64,000 bases of DNA, taken from Citrobacter telavivensis (GTDB lineage: Bacteria; Pseudomonadota; Gammaproteobacteria; Enterobacterales; Enterobacteriaceae). A program made the position numbers and the translations under genes. Of the stretch, positions 34,508 through 42,819 are shown in pieces. Position 1 is the stretch's first letter. Each line of letters opens with the position of its first letter. The stretch is taken from NCBI GenBank assembly GCA_009363175.1, contig CP045205.1, forward strand, positions 4,898,001-4,962,000, written 5' to 3'. The notes beneath the pieces are model-generated. The model saw only the letters and a list, made by a program, of their open reading frames with translations, ran no database searches and was not told where the DNA came from.

Positions 34508-34872
34508 AGATCTCCTGCAAGGCTATCCCGAATCAGATGTGGCTGACAGAGTAATCCAGCGCATCGTTCAGGGAAACCTTACCTGTCGCAAACTGCGACT
34601 GATTGATTATTTGTCGAACATTTAATCGACTGAAACGCTTCAGCTAGAATAAGCGAAACGGGGAATAAAAGGAATGATTGTCCAGTCGAAGAAGACAGTT
34701 ATCTGACCTACATCACATTTCAGGACTCACTGTCGCGGAATTTATTCCAGAATCGCGAATAAGCGTAGCAAGATCTTTTCGTTGCCGTGTCGAAAATCCT
34801 GATTTATATCAGAGAGCACATTCGTCAGCGTCTATATGATCGGCGTTACGTCCGAGTCTCGGAGACCCGCAA
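34508..34872. other. Divergent region between epd and the PPC/ECF operon
   Basis: This 365-base gap has no gene. It holds a Cra-type site on the epd side. On the plus strand TTGCCG (34782) and TTATAT (34804) are 16 bases apart and could form a promoter for the PPC gene. CCGAGTCTCGG (34852-34862) is a perfect palindrome that overlaps the GGAG ribosome binding site of that gene. Confidence 0.45.
34631..34642 (-). promoter_or_regulatory. Cra (FruR) site upstream of epd
   Basis: TGAAACGCTTCA differs by one base from the ideal palindrome TGAAACGTTTCA bound by Cra. In E. coli the epd-pgk operon is controlled by Cra, so both sequence and position agree. Confidence 0.78.
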
Positions 34873-35316
34873 ATGATGACCACACCGATTCCCCCTTCAT
34901 CAGAAGCGCGTTTTTACGCCCTTCGCCTGCAACCCGGCCAGGAAATCTTTTCCCAACTTCATGAATTTATTCAGCAACACTCGCTGCGCGCCGGCTGGAT
35001 CGCCGGGTGCACTGGCAGCCTGACGAATGTCGCTCTGCGCTATGCCGGACAAGAAGCAACAACATTGCTGACGGGAACATGGGAGGTCATTGCGCTGAAT
35101 GGCACGCTGGAGTTGACCGGCGAGCATCTGCATCTGAGCGTCTCGGATCCGCAAGGCGCGATGCTTGGAGGGCATATGATGCCAGGTTGTACCGTGCGTA
35201 CAACGCTTGAACTGGTGATTGGCGAACTCACAGGACTGGCGTTTAGCCGTCAGCCATGCCCCCTTTCCGGTTATGACGAACTGCATATCTCACCCCGTGT
35301 TTTAACGACTCAATAA
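34873..35316 (+). CDS. PPC-domain (DUF296) protein
   Basis: A 147-residue protein consisting of one PPC domain, the fold found in plant AT-hook proteins and in free-standing bacterial proteins. Recognisable parts: FYALRLQPGQEIFSQLHEFI, the strand-turn RAGWIAGCTGSLTNVALRY and the histidine-rich core LTGEHLHLSVSDPQGAMLGG followed by HMMPGCTVRTTLELV. The histidines resemble the metal-binding cluster of bacterial PPC proteins. Function is unknown. It is the first gene of a five-gene run with an ECF transporter, 10 bases before the next gene, so it may act on the transported compound or its cofactor form rather than on DNA. The start could also be the next ATG, one codon on. Confidence 0.82.
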   Translation: MMTTPIPPSSEARFYALRLQPGQEIFSQLHEFIQQHSLRAGWIAGCTGSLTNVALRYAGQEATTLLTGTWEVIALNGTLELTGEHLHLSVSDPQGAMLGGHMMPGCTVRTTLELVIGELTGLAFSRQPCPLSGYDELHISPRVLTTQ

Positions 35317-35326
35317 GAGGTTACTT

Positions 35327-35905
35327 ATGGCGCGTCGCCCGTTTTCCAGCCAGTCTTTAGTGCTCATTGTCATTGCCATCGCGATTAATATGGTTGGCGG
35401 TCAGCTTATTAGCATGCTTAAACTCCCCATTTTTCTCGACTCTATTGGCACGTTGATCAGCGCCGTTCTGCTTGGCCCGGTCATCGGCATGTTGACTGGC
35501 CTGCTGACTAATTTACTTTGGGGGCTGTTAACCGACCCGATCGCCGCGGCCTTTGCGCCTGTGGCGATGGTCATCGGCCTCGTCGCCGGGTGGCTGGCGC
35601 GGGCCGGTTGGTTTCGCACGTTGCCAAAAGTGGTCGTCAGCGGCGTGGTCATTACCCTGGCCGTCACGCTGGTCGCGGTGCCAATACGCACCACACTCTT
35701 TGGTGGCGTAACCGGCAGCGGTGCCGATTTATTTGTCGCCTGGATGCACTCTGTTGGTCAGAATCTGGTGGAGTCTGTTGCTATTACCGTACTGGGAGCA
35801 AATTTAGTCGATAAAATTCTGACCGCTATTATCGTCTGGACCCTTTTGCGCCAGCTGCCGTTACGTACAACACGCCACTTCCCAACAATGTCAGCCGTGC
35901 GTTAA
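35327..35905 (+). CDS. ECF transporter substrate-binding (S) component
   Basis: A 192-residue membrane protein with about six helices, of the S-component type of energy-coupling factor transporters. It starts with a short basic end and then a helix LVLIVIAIAINMVGGQLISM. LPIFLDSIGTLISAVLLGPV and GMLTGLLTNLLWGLLTDPIA resemble S components of the riboflavin/unknown vitamin type (COG4720-like). It is followed directly, without a gap, by a T component and two ATPases, so it is a dedicated (group I) system. The vitamin or metal carried cannot be stated from sequence. Confidence 0.82.
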   Translation: MARRPFSSQSLVLIVIAIAINMVGGQLISMLKLPIFLDSIGTLISAVLLGPVIGMLTGLLTNLLWGLLTDPIAAAFAPVAMVIGLVAGWLARAGWFRTLPKVVVSGVVITLAVTLVAVPIRTTLFGGVTGSGADLFVAWMHSVGQNLVESVAITVLGANLVDKILTAIIVWTLLRQLPLRTTRHFPTMSAVR

Positions 35906-36613
35906 ATGCACCCGTTTACCTCGTTGACATTGTGGGCGCTGGCTGCCTGCTCCACCTTGCTTCTTCCCGCGCAGACCGTTCTGCCGGTATACAGCGCAGC
36001 CACCTTTCTCAGTCTGTTGGTGTGGAAGTCGACACGGCGACGGGCAAAATACGTGGCCTGGCTAATGTGCTCTTTGGGGGTGGGACTGTGGCTGGTACAT
36101 GGTGGCTGGCTGACGGAGTGGATCAGCGGTCGTCCACGGGATCCGCAGCGCTGGGCAGACGCCGTTACGCTGTGGCTGCGCATTATGGCCATTGTTTCGA
36201 CGTCTCAACTCTGGATGCAGTACGTGCCGGTTCAACGCGTTATTCGGGCGCTGTTCGCATCACGTCTGCCTCCGGGCATCGCTTATCTGCTCGCCGGTCC
36301 GTTGCTGGTCGTTGAACAACTCAAACGGCAACTGGCGATTATTTATGAGGCGCAGCGGGCTCGCGGCGTCCCGCTGGATGAAGCGTGGCATCGGCGCTTA
36401 CGCGCAATGCCTGCCCTGATCGTTCCCCTCACCCATAATGCACTCAACGATTTGGCCGTACGCGGCGCGGCGCTGGATATGCGGGGATTTCGCCTGCATC
36501 GCACGCGAACGACGCTGTGGGCGCCGAAAGACAGCACCTTCCAGCGCCTGGCACGTTACGGCATGTTGGTATTGATACTGGCAGAGACAGGAGTCTGGAT
36601 ATGGTTACGCTAG
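35906..36613 (+). CDS. ECF transporter T component (EcfT-like)
   Basis: A 235-residue integral membrane protein of the EcfT/CbiQ family, which links the S component to the ATPases. Several hydrophobic helices come first (LWALAACSTLLLPAQTVLPV, WLMCSLGVGLWLVHGGWL). The two short Arg-Gly motifs needed for contact with the ATPases appear in IYEAQRARGVPLDEAW (near residue 148) and GAALDMRGFRLHR (near 193). Its ATG follows the S-component stop with no base between. Its 3' end overlaps the first ATPase gene by 13 bases. Confidence 0.85.
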   Translation: MHPFTSLTLWALAACSTLLLPAQTVLPVYSAATFLSLLVWKSTRRRAKYVAWLMCSLGVGLWLVHGGWLTEWISGRPRDPQRWADAVTLWLRIMAIVSTSQLWMQYVPVQRVIRALFASRLPPGIAYLLAGPLLVVEQLKRQLAIIYEAQRARGVPLDEAWHRRLRAMPALIVPLTHNALNDLAVRGAALDMRGFRLHRTRTTLWAPKDSTFQRLARYGMLVLILAETGVWIWLR

Positions 36614-37278
36614 AACAGTTTCGCTATCTTCCTGTCCATGCCACGCGTCCACCGTCATGCTTTACGTTCCACCATTCAGCGCCCGGAATGGTGGCAATAT
36701 TAGGGGATAACGGCAGCGGGAAAAGCACGCTGGCACAGCTTATGGCCGGCTGGTATCCGGACTTCCTGCCTGGCGAAATTCAGGGCAAAGGAACGCTACT
36801 GGGTAATCCTGTCGGTAAATTGCCGCTGGTAGAGCAGGCTTCCACCATCCAGTTGGTGCAACAATCCCCTTATCTGCAGCTTTCAGGTTGTACTTTCAGC
36901 GTTGAAGAAGAGGTTGCTTTTGGCCCGGAAAATCTCTGCCTGGACGAGGCGGAGATTATGCGCCGGATTGATGATGTGCTGGCCCTGACAGCGTGTGAGC
37001 CGCTGCGCCATCGCCATCCCGGGACGCTCTCCGGTGGAGAAACTCAGCGCGTAGTGATTGCCAGTGCGCTCGCGATGATGCCGAAATTACTCATACTGGA
37101 TGAAGCGTTCAGCCGCCTGACATTGCAGGCCACCGATATGCTACTGGCGCGGTTGCAACAATGGGCGCTGGAGCAACATTCTCTTATCGTGCTTTTCGAA
37201 CGTCATCACTTCACATTTCTTACTCGCTGCCAACGGGCATGGCAACTGCGTGACGGAGCGCTAATACCATTATGCTGA
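36601..37278 (+). CDS. ECF transporter ATPase, first subunit (EcfA-like)
   Basis: A 225-residue ABC ATPase with Walker A GDNGSGKST (residues 35-43), signature LSGGETQRVVIA (143-154) and Walker B LLILDEAF (163-170). The usual switch region is altered to LIVLFERHHFTFL, where a His is present but the usual THD context is lost. The ATG at 36601 is supported by AGGAG nine bases upstream; a longer frame adds 28 residues with no ABC similarity. It overlaps the T component by 13 bases and the second ATPase by 7. With its partner it forms the heterodimer that powers transport. Confidence 0.86.
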   Translation: MVTLEQFRYLPVHATRPPSCFTFHHSAPGMVAILGDNGSGKSTLAQLMAGWYPDFLPGEIQGKGTLLGNPVGKLPLVEQASTIQLVQQSPYLQLSGCTFSVEEEVAFGPENLCLDEAEIMRRIDDVLALTACEPLRHRHPGTLSGGETQRVVIASALAMMPKLLILDEAFSRLTLQATDMLLARLQQWALEQHSLIVLFERHHFTFLTRCQRAWQLRDGALIPLC

Positions 37279-37955
37279 CGTTAAATCAGATGACTTATCG
37301 CTGGCCGAATGCAACCGATGACTGCTTGCGTGACATTTCACTGGAACTCAGAGAGGGGGAATGGCTGGCGTTAACGGGCGATAATGGCGCCGGGAAATCC
37401 ACACTCCTGCGAATTATGGCCGGATTGCTTTCCCCCTGTTCCGGCGAGGTCATCTTTCAGCAAATGCCCCTTGCGCAGCTCAAAAACCGTCAGCGCGCCC
37501 GACACTTTGGGGTCCTGTTTCAGGAAGCGGAAAATCAGATCTTTCACAGTAACGTTGCCGATGAAGTGGCTTTTGGTTTAACGCTACAGCAATTGCCTGC
37601 CGACGACATTAACCGCCGCACTCAGGCCGCGTTACGGCTGTGCCATCTACAGGACGTTGCCGACGCGCATCCGCTGGATCTCCATACCGCGCAACGACGC
37701 ATGGTTGCCGTCGCCAGTCTGGAAGCGATGGCTCCGACCGTTTTGCTACTTGATGAACCCAGCCGGGATTTCGACCACCACTGGCAAGCCGTGTTTGAAA
37801 ACTGGCTTGCCGTCTGCCGCGAACGAGGAACCTGCGTTGTCGCCATAAGCCATGACGCTGCTTTTATCCAACGTCATTTCTCGCGGGTTGTTCGACTTCA
37901 TCATAAAGCGCTCACGCAATCCGATACGCTCCTGACGCCGTCATCTCCAGAGTAA
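37272..37955 (+). CDS. ECF transporter ATPase, second subunit, with degenerate signature
   Basis: A 227-residue ABC ATPase. Walker A is GDNGAGKST (residues 36-44), the Q-loop region is VLFQEAENQIFH (81-92), Walker B is VLLLDEPS (157-164) and the switch is VVAISHD (189-195). The signature, normally LSGGQ, reads LHTAQRRMVAVA (137-148). One of the two ATP sites in the heterodimer is therefore likely to be weak or inactive. It overlaps the preceding ATPase by 7 bases. Its last 44 bases overlap the 3' end of yggC on the opposite strand. Confidence 0.85.
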   Translation: MLTLNQMTYRWPNATDDCLRDISLELREGEWLALTGDNGAGKSTLLRIMAGLLSPCSGEVIFQQMPLAQLKNRQRARHFGVLFQEAENQIFHSNVADEVAFGLTLQQLPADDINRRTQAALRLCHLQDVADAHPLDLHTAQRRMVAVASLEAMAPTVLLLDEPSRDFDHHWQAVFENWLAVCRERGTCVVAISHDAAFIQRHFSRVVRLHHKALTQSDTLLTPSSPE

Positions 37956-38622
37956 GATCGGCTGACCGACTGTTCTCCAGAACCCGACAAACATTCGGCC
38001 CATCCGTACGCAGATAAAACGCTTCGGCATCGGCTGGCGATAATCCTCCAGCCAGTTTGCGCCCTACCAGCCGTGCATGCAGGGCTTCCGCTGGCGCGCG
38101 AATGAACAGAGAAAAATCGCAGAACGCCGCCAGCGCCCGCCATCTTTCGTCATCCCGTAGCAGCCAGTTGCCTTCTACAATGACAATCGGCGCGCTCACC
38201 ACAATCGCGTCTTCAACCGGATCGTGCTTTTGCCGGTCATACTGTGGCCAGGTCCCTTCACCTTCTCTAATCTGGCGCAGATTCTGCGCCAGTTTATCAA
38301 CGTCAAACGTCTCAGGTGCTCCTTTGTAAGCACGCAGGTTGTGGGCATTCAGCCAGTCGTTGTAATGATGAAAACCATCCATCGGCAGCGTCTGGATCTC
38401 CGGCAGAGAGGGATCCTGACGAGAGAGAGATTCCCAGAACGTGGTCAGTGTGGATTTCCCGGTACCGGGCGGCGCACTCAGAAAAACAATCGTGCGTTGT
38501 CTGGCATTCATGGAATGGACGTTTGCCAGTCGTCGTAATAACGGTTTATGAACGTTCTCTATTTCATCATCATGATAATGGGCTTCAACCCGTAACCCGT
38601 TGACCATCAGTCCGATTTTCAC
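37912..38622 (-). CDS. yggC: P-loop kinase-like protein YggC
   Basis: A 236-residue protein of the uridine kinase/pantothenate kinase-like family, matching E. coli YggC. Walker A is in VFLSAPPGTGKSTLTTFWES (residues about 47-66). LPMDGFHHYNDWL near 88 and WPQYDRQKHDPVEDA near 128 are typical of phosphoribulokinase/uridine kinase folds, as is VIVEGNWLL near 152. The natural substrate is unknown; a sugar or nucleoside is likely. Its start overlaps the yggD stop by four bases. Its 3' end overlaps the ECF ATPase gene by 44 bases. Confidence 0.9.
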   Translation of the reverse strand: MKIGLMVNGLRVEAHYHDDEIENVHKPLLRRLANVHSMNARQRTIVFLSAPPGTGKSTLTTFWESLSRQDPSLPEIQTLPMDGFHHYNDWLNAHNLRAYKGAPETFDVDKLAQNLRQIREGEGTWPQYDRQKHDPVEDAIVVSAPIVIVEGNWLLRDDERWRALAAFCDFSLFIRAPAEALHARLVGRKLAGGLSPADAEAFYLRTDGPNVCRVLENSRSADLTLEMTASGAYRIA

Positions 38623-39128
38623 GGTGTTAATTCCTTCAAAATTGTCGTCACCGCCAGCGTCATTGCCGTCTTGACCATTCCGGTAAAACGCACCTCAGAC
38701 CACGCCGCAAAGTCGGCAAATTTCATCGACTCCAGCGCGCTATATAAGGTCGTATTTCGGGTGATACTGTTGACGTTGCTGATAAAATCCCAGGTGATAT
38801 CATCGGCAAATTGCGGGCTCTCATCCCGTTCGCTGACATACTGATAAAACTGAGAAAAATGCGTAATGTCGGCATAAAGCCATTTGTCCATTTTTCCCAG
38901 CGCGTAAATCAGGCGTAGCGCAACGTCAATATCATCAAGCGGCCCACTCTGGGCAAGTAACGGCTTTACGGCATATTCCACAATCTCTTCATCGTTATCG
39001 ACAAATAGCGACGGCAGAAAGCGCTTAATGCCCTGTAGCAAAATGTTATGTGCCGTCGTCATAAACGAAAGTAAGTCATGTTGAGCATCCAGTTGCTCCA
39101 GCACATCGTCTTCTGTCAGCGTCGTCAT
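38619..39128 (-). CDS. yggD: MtlR-family protein YggD (reported fumarase E)
   Basis: A 169-residue all-helical protein of the MtlR/YggD family. It begins MTTLTEDDVLEQLDAQHDLL and contains FLPSLFVDNDEEIVEYAVKP near residue 40 and DIDVALRLIYALGKMDKWLY near 80. MtlR is a mannitol repressor lacking a clear DNA-binding domain. E. coli YggD has been reported to have fumarase activity under the name FumE, so its real role is open. It is coupled to yggC by a four-base overlap and lies 15 bases after yggF, next to a mannitol-type PTS (cmtAB). Confidence 0.9.
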   Translation of the reverse strand: MTTLTEDDVLEQLDAQHDLLSFMTTAHNILLQGIKRFLPSLFVDNDEEIVEYAVKPLLAQSGPLDDIDVALRLIYALGKMDKWLYADITHFSQFYQYVSERDESPQFADDITWDFISNVNSITRNTTLYSALESMKFADFAAWSEVRFTGMVKTAMTLAVTTILKELTP

Positions 39129-39143
39129 TCGTTTCTCGATAAA

Positions 39144-40115
39144 TCACCATGAATGCAGAGAGTCTATTATATTACACGTTCGATCCGCGCCACCGATCAG
39201 TAAAGTTTGCGTGCGCACCCCTTTCGCGACCTGCTGGATCCCATTCACAAGATCGCCGCCGGTCACTCCGGTCGCGCTAAAGAGGACGTTATTTCCCGCC
39301 ACCAGCTCATCAAGCGTATAGACCCGATTGACCCCGACGCCCATTTCCGCGCATCGCTGGCGCTCCTGGGTGGCAATCAGACGATGCGCTGCGCTGTCGC
39401 CTTTCGCTTCACAAAAATCGATCAGCTCGGCCTGCATATCGCCTCCCAACGCTTTCACCGCGCAGGCAGAAATTACGCCTTCTGGCGCACCGCCAATGGT
39501 ATACATCAGGTCATAAGGGTTATCCTGCAAACAGGCCAGAACGCTAGCCGCCACATCGCCATCAGGCAGGGCAAAGACTTTCACCCCTAACTGCGTGGCT
39601 TCGGCAATCGCCGGCTGAAGTCGCGGTTTATCAAGCGTAGCCATGCGCAGTCGATCCAGCGGTTTGCCCAGCGCTTTCGCCACATGACGCAGATTGTCCG
39701 CTAGCGGTCGCGCCAGATTAATCACCCCTTTCGCCTGCCGGTTAACAACCAGCTTTTTCATGTACATATCAGGGGCATGTAACAAACTTTCCCGCGGCGC
39801 AAACGCCATGACCGCCAGCGCATTGCTCTGTCCCATCGCGACCATTCGGGTACCTTCAATGGGATCGACGGCGATATCAACCTCCGGTCCGCTGCCGCTG
39901 CCGACCTCTTCGCCAATCCACAACATGGGGGCGTTATCGATCTCGCCCTCGCCAATGACAATGCGCCCGCGAATGGCAATATCATTCAGGGCCGAGCGCA
40001 TCGCGCTAACCGCCAGGCCATCGATTTTGTTCTTATCACCACAGCCGGTTTGCGGCCAGGCAGCCAGCGCTGCCTGCTCCGTGATGCGAAATAGCGGCCA
40101 TGCCAGAGACTTCAT
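39144..40115 (-). CDS. yggF: Class II fructose-1,6-bisphosphatase YggF
   Basis: A 323-residue GlpX-type fructose-1,6-bisphosphatase, a paralogue of GlpX. Metal and phosphate motifs: IVIGEGEIDNAPMLWIGEEV (near residue 53), DIAVDPIEGTRMVAMGQSNA (near 82), IGGAPEGVISACAVKALGG (near 205) and SATGVTGGDLVNGIQ (near 280). E. coli YggF hydrolyses fructose 1,6-bisphosphate but is not enough for growth alone. It shares four bases with yggP upstream, so the yggP-yggF-yggD-yggC genes look co-transcribed with cmtBA. Confidence 0.94.
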   Translation of the reverse strand: MKSLAWPLFRITEQAALAAWPQTGCGDKNKIDGLAVSAMRSALNDIAIRGRIVIGEGEIDNAPMLWIGEEVGSGSGPEVDIAVDPIEGTRMVAMGQSNALAVMAFAPRESLLHAPDMYMKKLVVNRQAKGVINLARPLADNLRHVAKALGKPLDRLRMATLDKPRLQPAIAEATQLGVKVFALPDGDVAASVLACLQDNPYDLMYTIGGAPEGVISACAVKALGGDMQAELIDFCEAKGDSAAHRLIATQERQRCAEMGVGVNRVYTLDELVAGNNVLFSATGVTGGDLVNGIQQVAKGVRTQTLLIGGADRTCNIIDSLHSW

Positions 40116-41389
40116 GCCGCCGCCTCCCCAATATCCACGCCAAACTGCGCCAGCAGGTATCTTTCCGCCTTCTCGTTCCAGATACCGTGCGTCTGTGCCA
40201 CTAACCGCGCCAGTTCCCGGAACAACGGATCGGTTTTGCCTTTCTCGGCGAAATCAGCAATGGCCGTCAGCGGCATCGTCACACCGTTATAGATAAGCTT
40301 CTTGCCGCCCGGAATATCCGGCAAGTTCAGCACGGTATCTGGCACTGCATTGAGACCGCCAATATGGGTCACCATAAACGACGGCTGAAGCTGGCCCGTT
40401 GCGCTCAGTGCAATCGCCTCTTTCATATCATCAGTAGAACCGCCGGAGGTTCCGACCACATGTGTACTGTTGTAATGCACGTTGTAAAAATTAAAGGGCA
40501 CTTTAAAGCGACTCTCCGTCGGACCGGCGAAGAAGTTCAGGCAACCGTCTTCTGCCAGAATATCGTCAGCCATCTCCACGACGGCCGGCACGGCGGCATA
40601 GACAAAAACGTCATCAAACCCGACTCCGCCCGTTAATTCACGCAGTTGCATCGCAGGGTCAGCCATACCAGACGAATTCACATAGATGAGTTCGATTCCC
40701 TTACCCGCGGCCCGTTCGACCGGGAGCAGCTTTTTAGCCTGCTCCAGACGCGTTTCATCGATATCCACGACCACCACGCGCGACGGTTTGAGCCCACCGT
40801 TAATGGCATAATCAATCGCCCCAATCCCCATTGGCCCGGCGCAGGCTAAAAGAGCAATATTGCCGCCGGGCTTAATTCCCATTCGATGCTCATAAACATA
40901 AGGCGTTGTATGATAATTCGCATTATAGGCACCAATAATGCAGCACATCGGTTCCGCCAGCGACGCGGCCGCAAAATAAGAACCGTGGTACGGCAATACG
41001 CAACCCAGATTTACCGCGACCTCAGGAATAATCATATACGTGGCGTTACCACCGAAATATTCGTAGCTGTATCCCGCAGAATAACCGCTCGGCAATCCCA
41101 TTGCGGGTTGTAAAACAAAGCGCTGCCCTTTTTTATATTTCCCGGTCAGTTTTTTTCCGACATCGACAATGACTCCGGCACATTCATGACCGGTAATCAC
41201 CGGGTGATTTTCCAGGTCATCAGGAACTCGCTTATGTTCACTGCCTAATGTCGCGGCCTTCCAGGTGGATAAACATACGCTGTCAGAAATCACGCTGACT
41301 AACAGTTCATTTTCCGTAATTTCAGGTAATTCAAATTCACGGATACGGACATCCTGTTTGCCATATATTGCAGCAACTTTCGTTTTCAT
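40112..41389 (-). CDS. yggP: Zinc-type dehydrogenase YggP
   Basis: A 425-residue medium-chain dehydrogenase-like protein matching E. coli YggP. The catalytic zinc region is VISDSVCLSTWKAATLGSEH (near residue 33) and VITGHECAGVIVDVGKKLTG (near 64). The nucleotide-binding region is NIALLACAGPMGIGAIDYAI (near 194), with VVVVDIDETRLEQAKKLLPV after it. Placed between a mannitol-type PTS and a fructose-bisphosphatase paralogue, it probably oxidises a sugar-alcohol phosphate, but the substrate is unknown. Confidence 0.92.
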   Translation of the reverse strand: MKTKVAAIYGKQDVRIREFELPEITENELLVSVISDSVCLSTWKAATLGSEHKRVPDDLENHPVITGHECAGVIVDVGKKLTGKYKKGQRFVLQPAMGLPSGYSAGYSYEYFGGNATYMIIPEVAVNLGCVLPYHGSYFAAASLAEPMCCIIGAYNANYHTTPYVYEHRMGIKPGGNIALLACAGPMGIGAIDYAINGGLKPSRVVVVDIDETRLEQAKKLLPVERAAGKGIELIYVNSSGMADPAMQLRELTGGVGFDDVFVYAAVPAVVEMADDILAEDGCLNFFAGPTESRFKVPFNFYNVHYNSTHVVGTSGGSTDDMKEAIALSATGQLQPSFMVTHIGGLNAVPDTVLNLPDIPGGKKLIYNGVTMPLTAIADFAEKGKTDPLFRELARLVAQTHGIWNEKAERYLLAQFGVDIGEAAA

Positions 41390-41412
41390 ATTTACTCCAG
41401 GAACCAGAAATG

Positions 41413-42792
41413 CTAATTCGACGTTAAGTGATTAAATAAATCGTCAAGGAGCGGGTCGCCAATATAGTTTTTTATCAACACTAAGGGCTTATTACTGACT
41501 CGCTTAACGCGCCCCTCAAGGCTGGCGTGCGTCACGATAATATCGGCATCATCAGGGACATTTTCGATAGCGTAATGTTTGACATCGATAGACAACCCGG
41601 CTTTTTCCAGACGCTTACGAAACGTCGTTGCCCCCATCGCGCTGGACCCCATGCCGGCATCACACACAAAGGCGATACGTTTGACATTGCGATATGAAAA
41701 GTTGCCTTCCTGCTTCATGGCTTTGACGGCATTAGCGGACTCGCTGAAGGCATCTTTGCTTTCAACTTCGCTATTTTTCTCCATTTTGAGAATGAAGGAG
41801 GTAATGACAAAGGTCACCACCGTTCCCGCCGTGACGCCCGCAATCGTGGCAAGGAAAGCGCCTTTTGGCGTCAATGCCAGGTAAGCGAAAATCGATCCAG
41901 GACTGGGCCCCGCCACCAGGCCGCCACCTAACAGATTGAAGACCCATGTTCCGCTCATTCCCCCGGCAATCATGCCGATCAGGGTCAGGGGCTTCATCAG
42001 CACATACGGGAAGTAGAGTTCGTGGATACCGCCGAGAAAATGGATAATCATGGCGCCAGGTGCAGATTTCTTCGCCATCCCTTTACCAAAGAAGGCAAAC
42101 GCCAGCAGTAAACCTAAACCGGGGCCAGGGTTCGAGGCCACCATGAAGAAGATGGATTTTCCCGTTTCCGAGGCCTGCTGCATTCCCAGCGGATAATAAA
42201 CGCCCTGGTCGATCGCATTATTCAGAAAGAGAATTTTCGCGGGTTCGTTAATCAATGAGAGCAGTGGCAGATAACCGGCATGCACCAGTGACTCAATACA
42301 CTCTTTCACAAAATTATTGGCAATGAGTACCGCCGGGCCAATGACTTCAAACCCCAGCAGGCACAATAACATCCCGGCAATGCCTAAAGAGAAGTTATTA
42401 ATCACCATCTCAAAACCCGCAGGAATACGCTGGTCCAGCAGGCGATCGATGTATTTAATCACCAGACCACCCAGCGGCCCCATGATCATTGAACCGAGGA
42501 ACATCGGGATATCCGCGCCAATAATCACGCCGATGGTACCGATTCCCCCCATCACTGCCCCACGCTTCCCGCCCACCAGATGTCCGCCGGTGGAACCAAT
42601 CATCACGGGTAGCAAATAGGTAATCATCGGGCCGACTATTTTGGCGAAATGCTCATTGGGCATCCACCCGGTCGGAATAAATAATGCAGTAATAAAACCC
42701 CAGGCAATAAAAGCACCGATATTAGGGATGACCATTGCAGTCAAAAATCCCCCAAAAGCCTGGACCTTTGCACGAGCAGACTTGTGTTCCAT
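41413..42792 (-). CDS. cmtA: Mannitol-type PTS EIICB component CmtA
   Basis: Membrane permease of the cryptic mannitol phosphotransferase system, 459 residues (about 462 in E. coli). The EIIC part (about 1-340) starts with KVQAFGGFLTAMVIPNIGAF and has FLGGIHELYFPYVLMKPLTL, the GIHE-type substrate motif, near residue 230. The EIIB domain (about 370-459) has the phospho-cysteine in RIAFVCDAGMGSSAMGATTF. Unlike MtlA there is no fused EIIA; that is supplied by cmtB, 27 bases upstream. The sugar may not be mannitol. Confidence 0.94.
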   Translation of the reverse strand: MEHKSARAKVQAFGGFLTAMVIPNIGAFIAWGFITALFIPTGWMPNEHFAKIVGPMITYLLPVMIGSTGGHLVGGKRGAVMGGIGTIGVIIGADIPMFLGSMIMGPLGGLVIKYIDRLLDQRIPAGFEMVINNFSLGIAGMLLCLLGFEVIGPAVLIANNFVKECIESLVHAGYLPLLSLINEPAKILFLNNAIDQGVYYPLGMQQASETGKSIFFMVASNPGPGLGLLLAFAFFGKGMAKKSAPGAMIIHFLGGIHELYFPYVLMKPLTLIGMIAGGMSGTWVFNLLGGGLVAGPSPGSIFAYLALTPKGAFLATIAGVTAGTVVTFVITSFILKMEKNSEVESKDAFSESANAVKAMKQEGNFSYRNVKRIAFVCDAGMGSSAMGATTFRKRLEKAGLSIDVKHYAIENVPDDADIIVTHASLEGRVKRVSNKPLVLIKNYIGDPLLDDLFNHLTSN

Positions 42793-42819
42793 GATAATAT
42801 CCTGTCGAGGAGAAAATGA

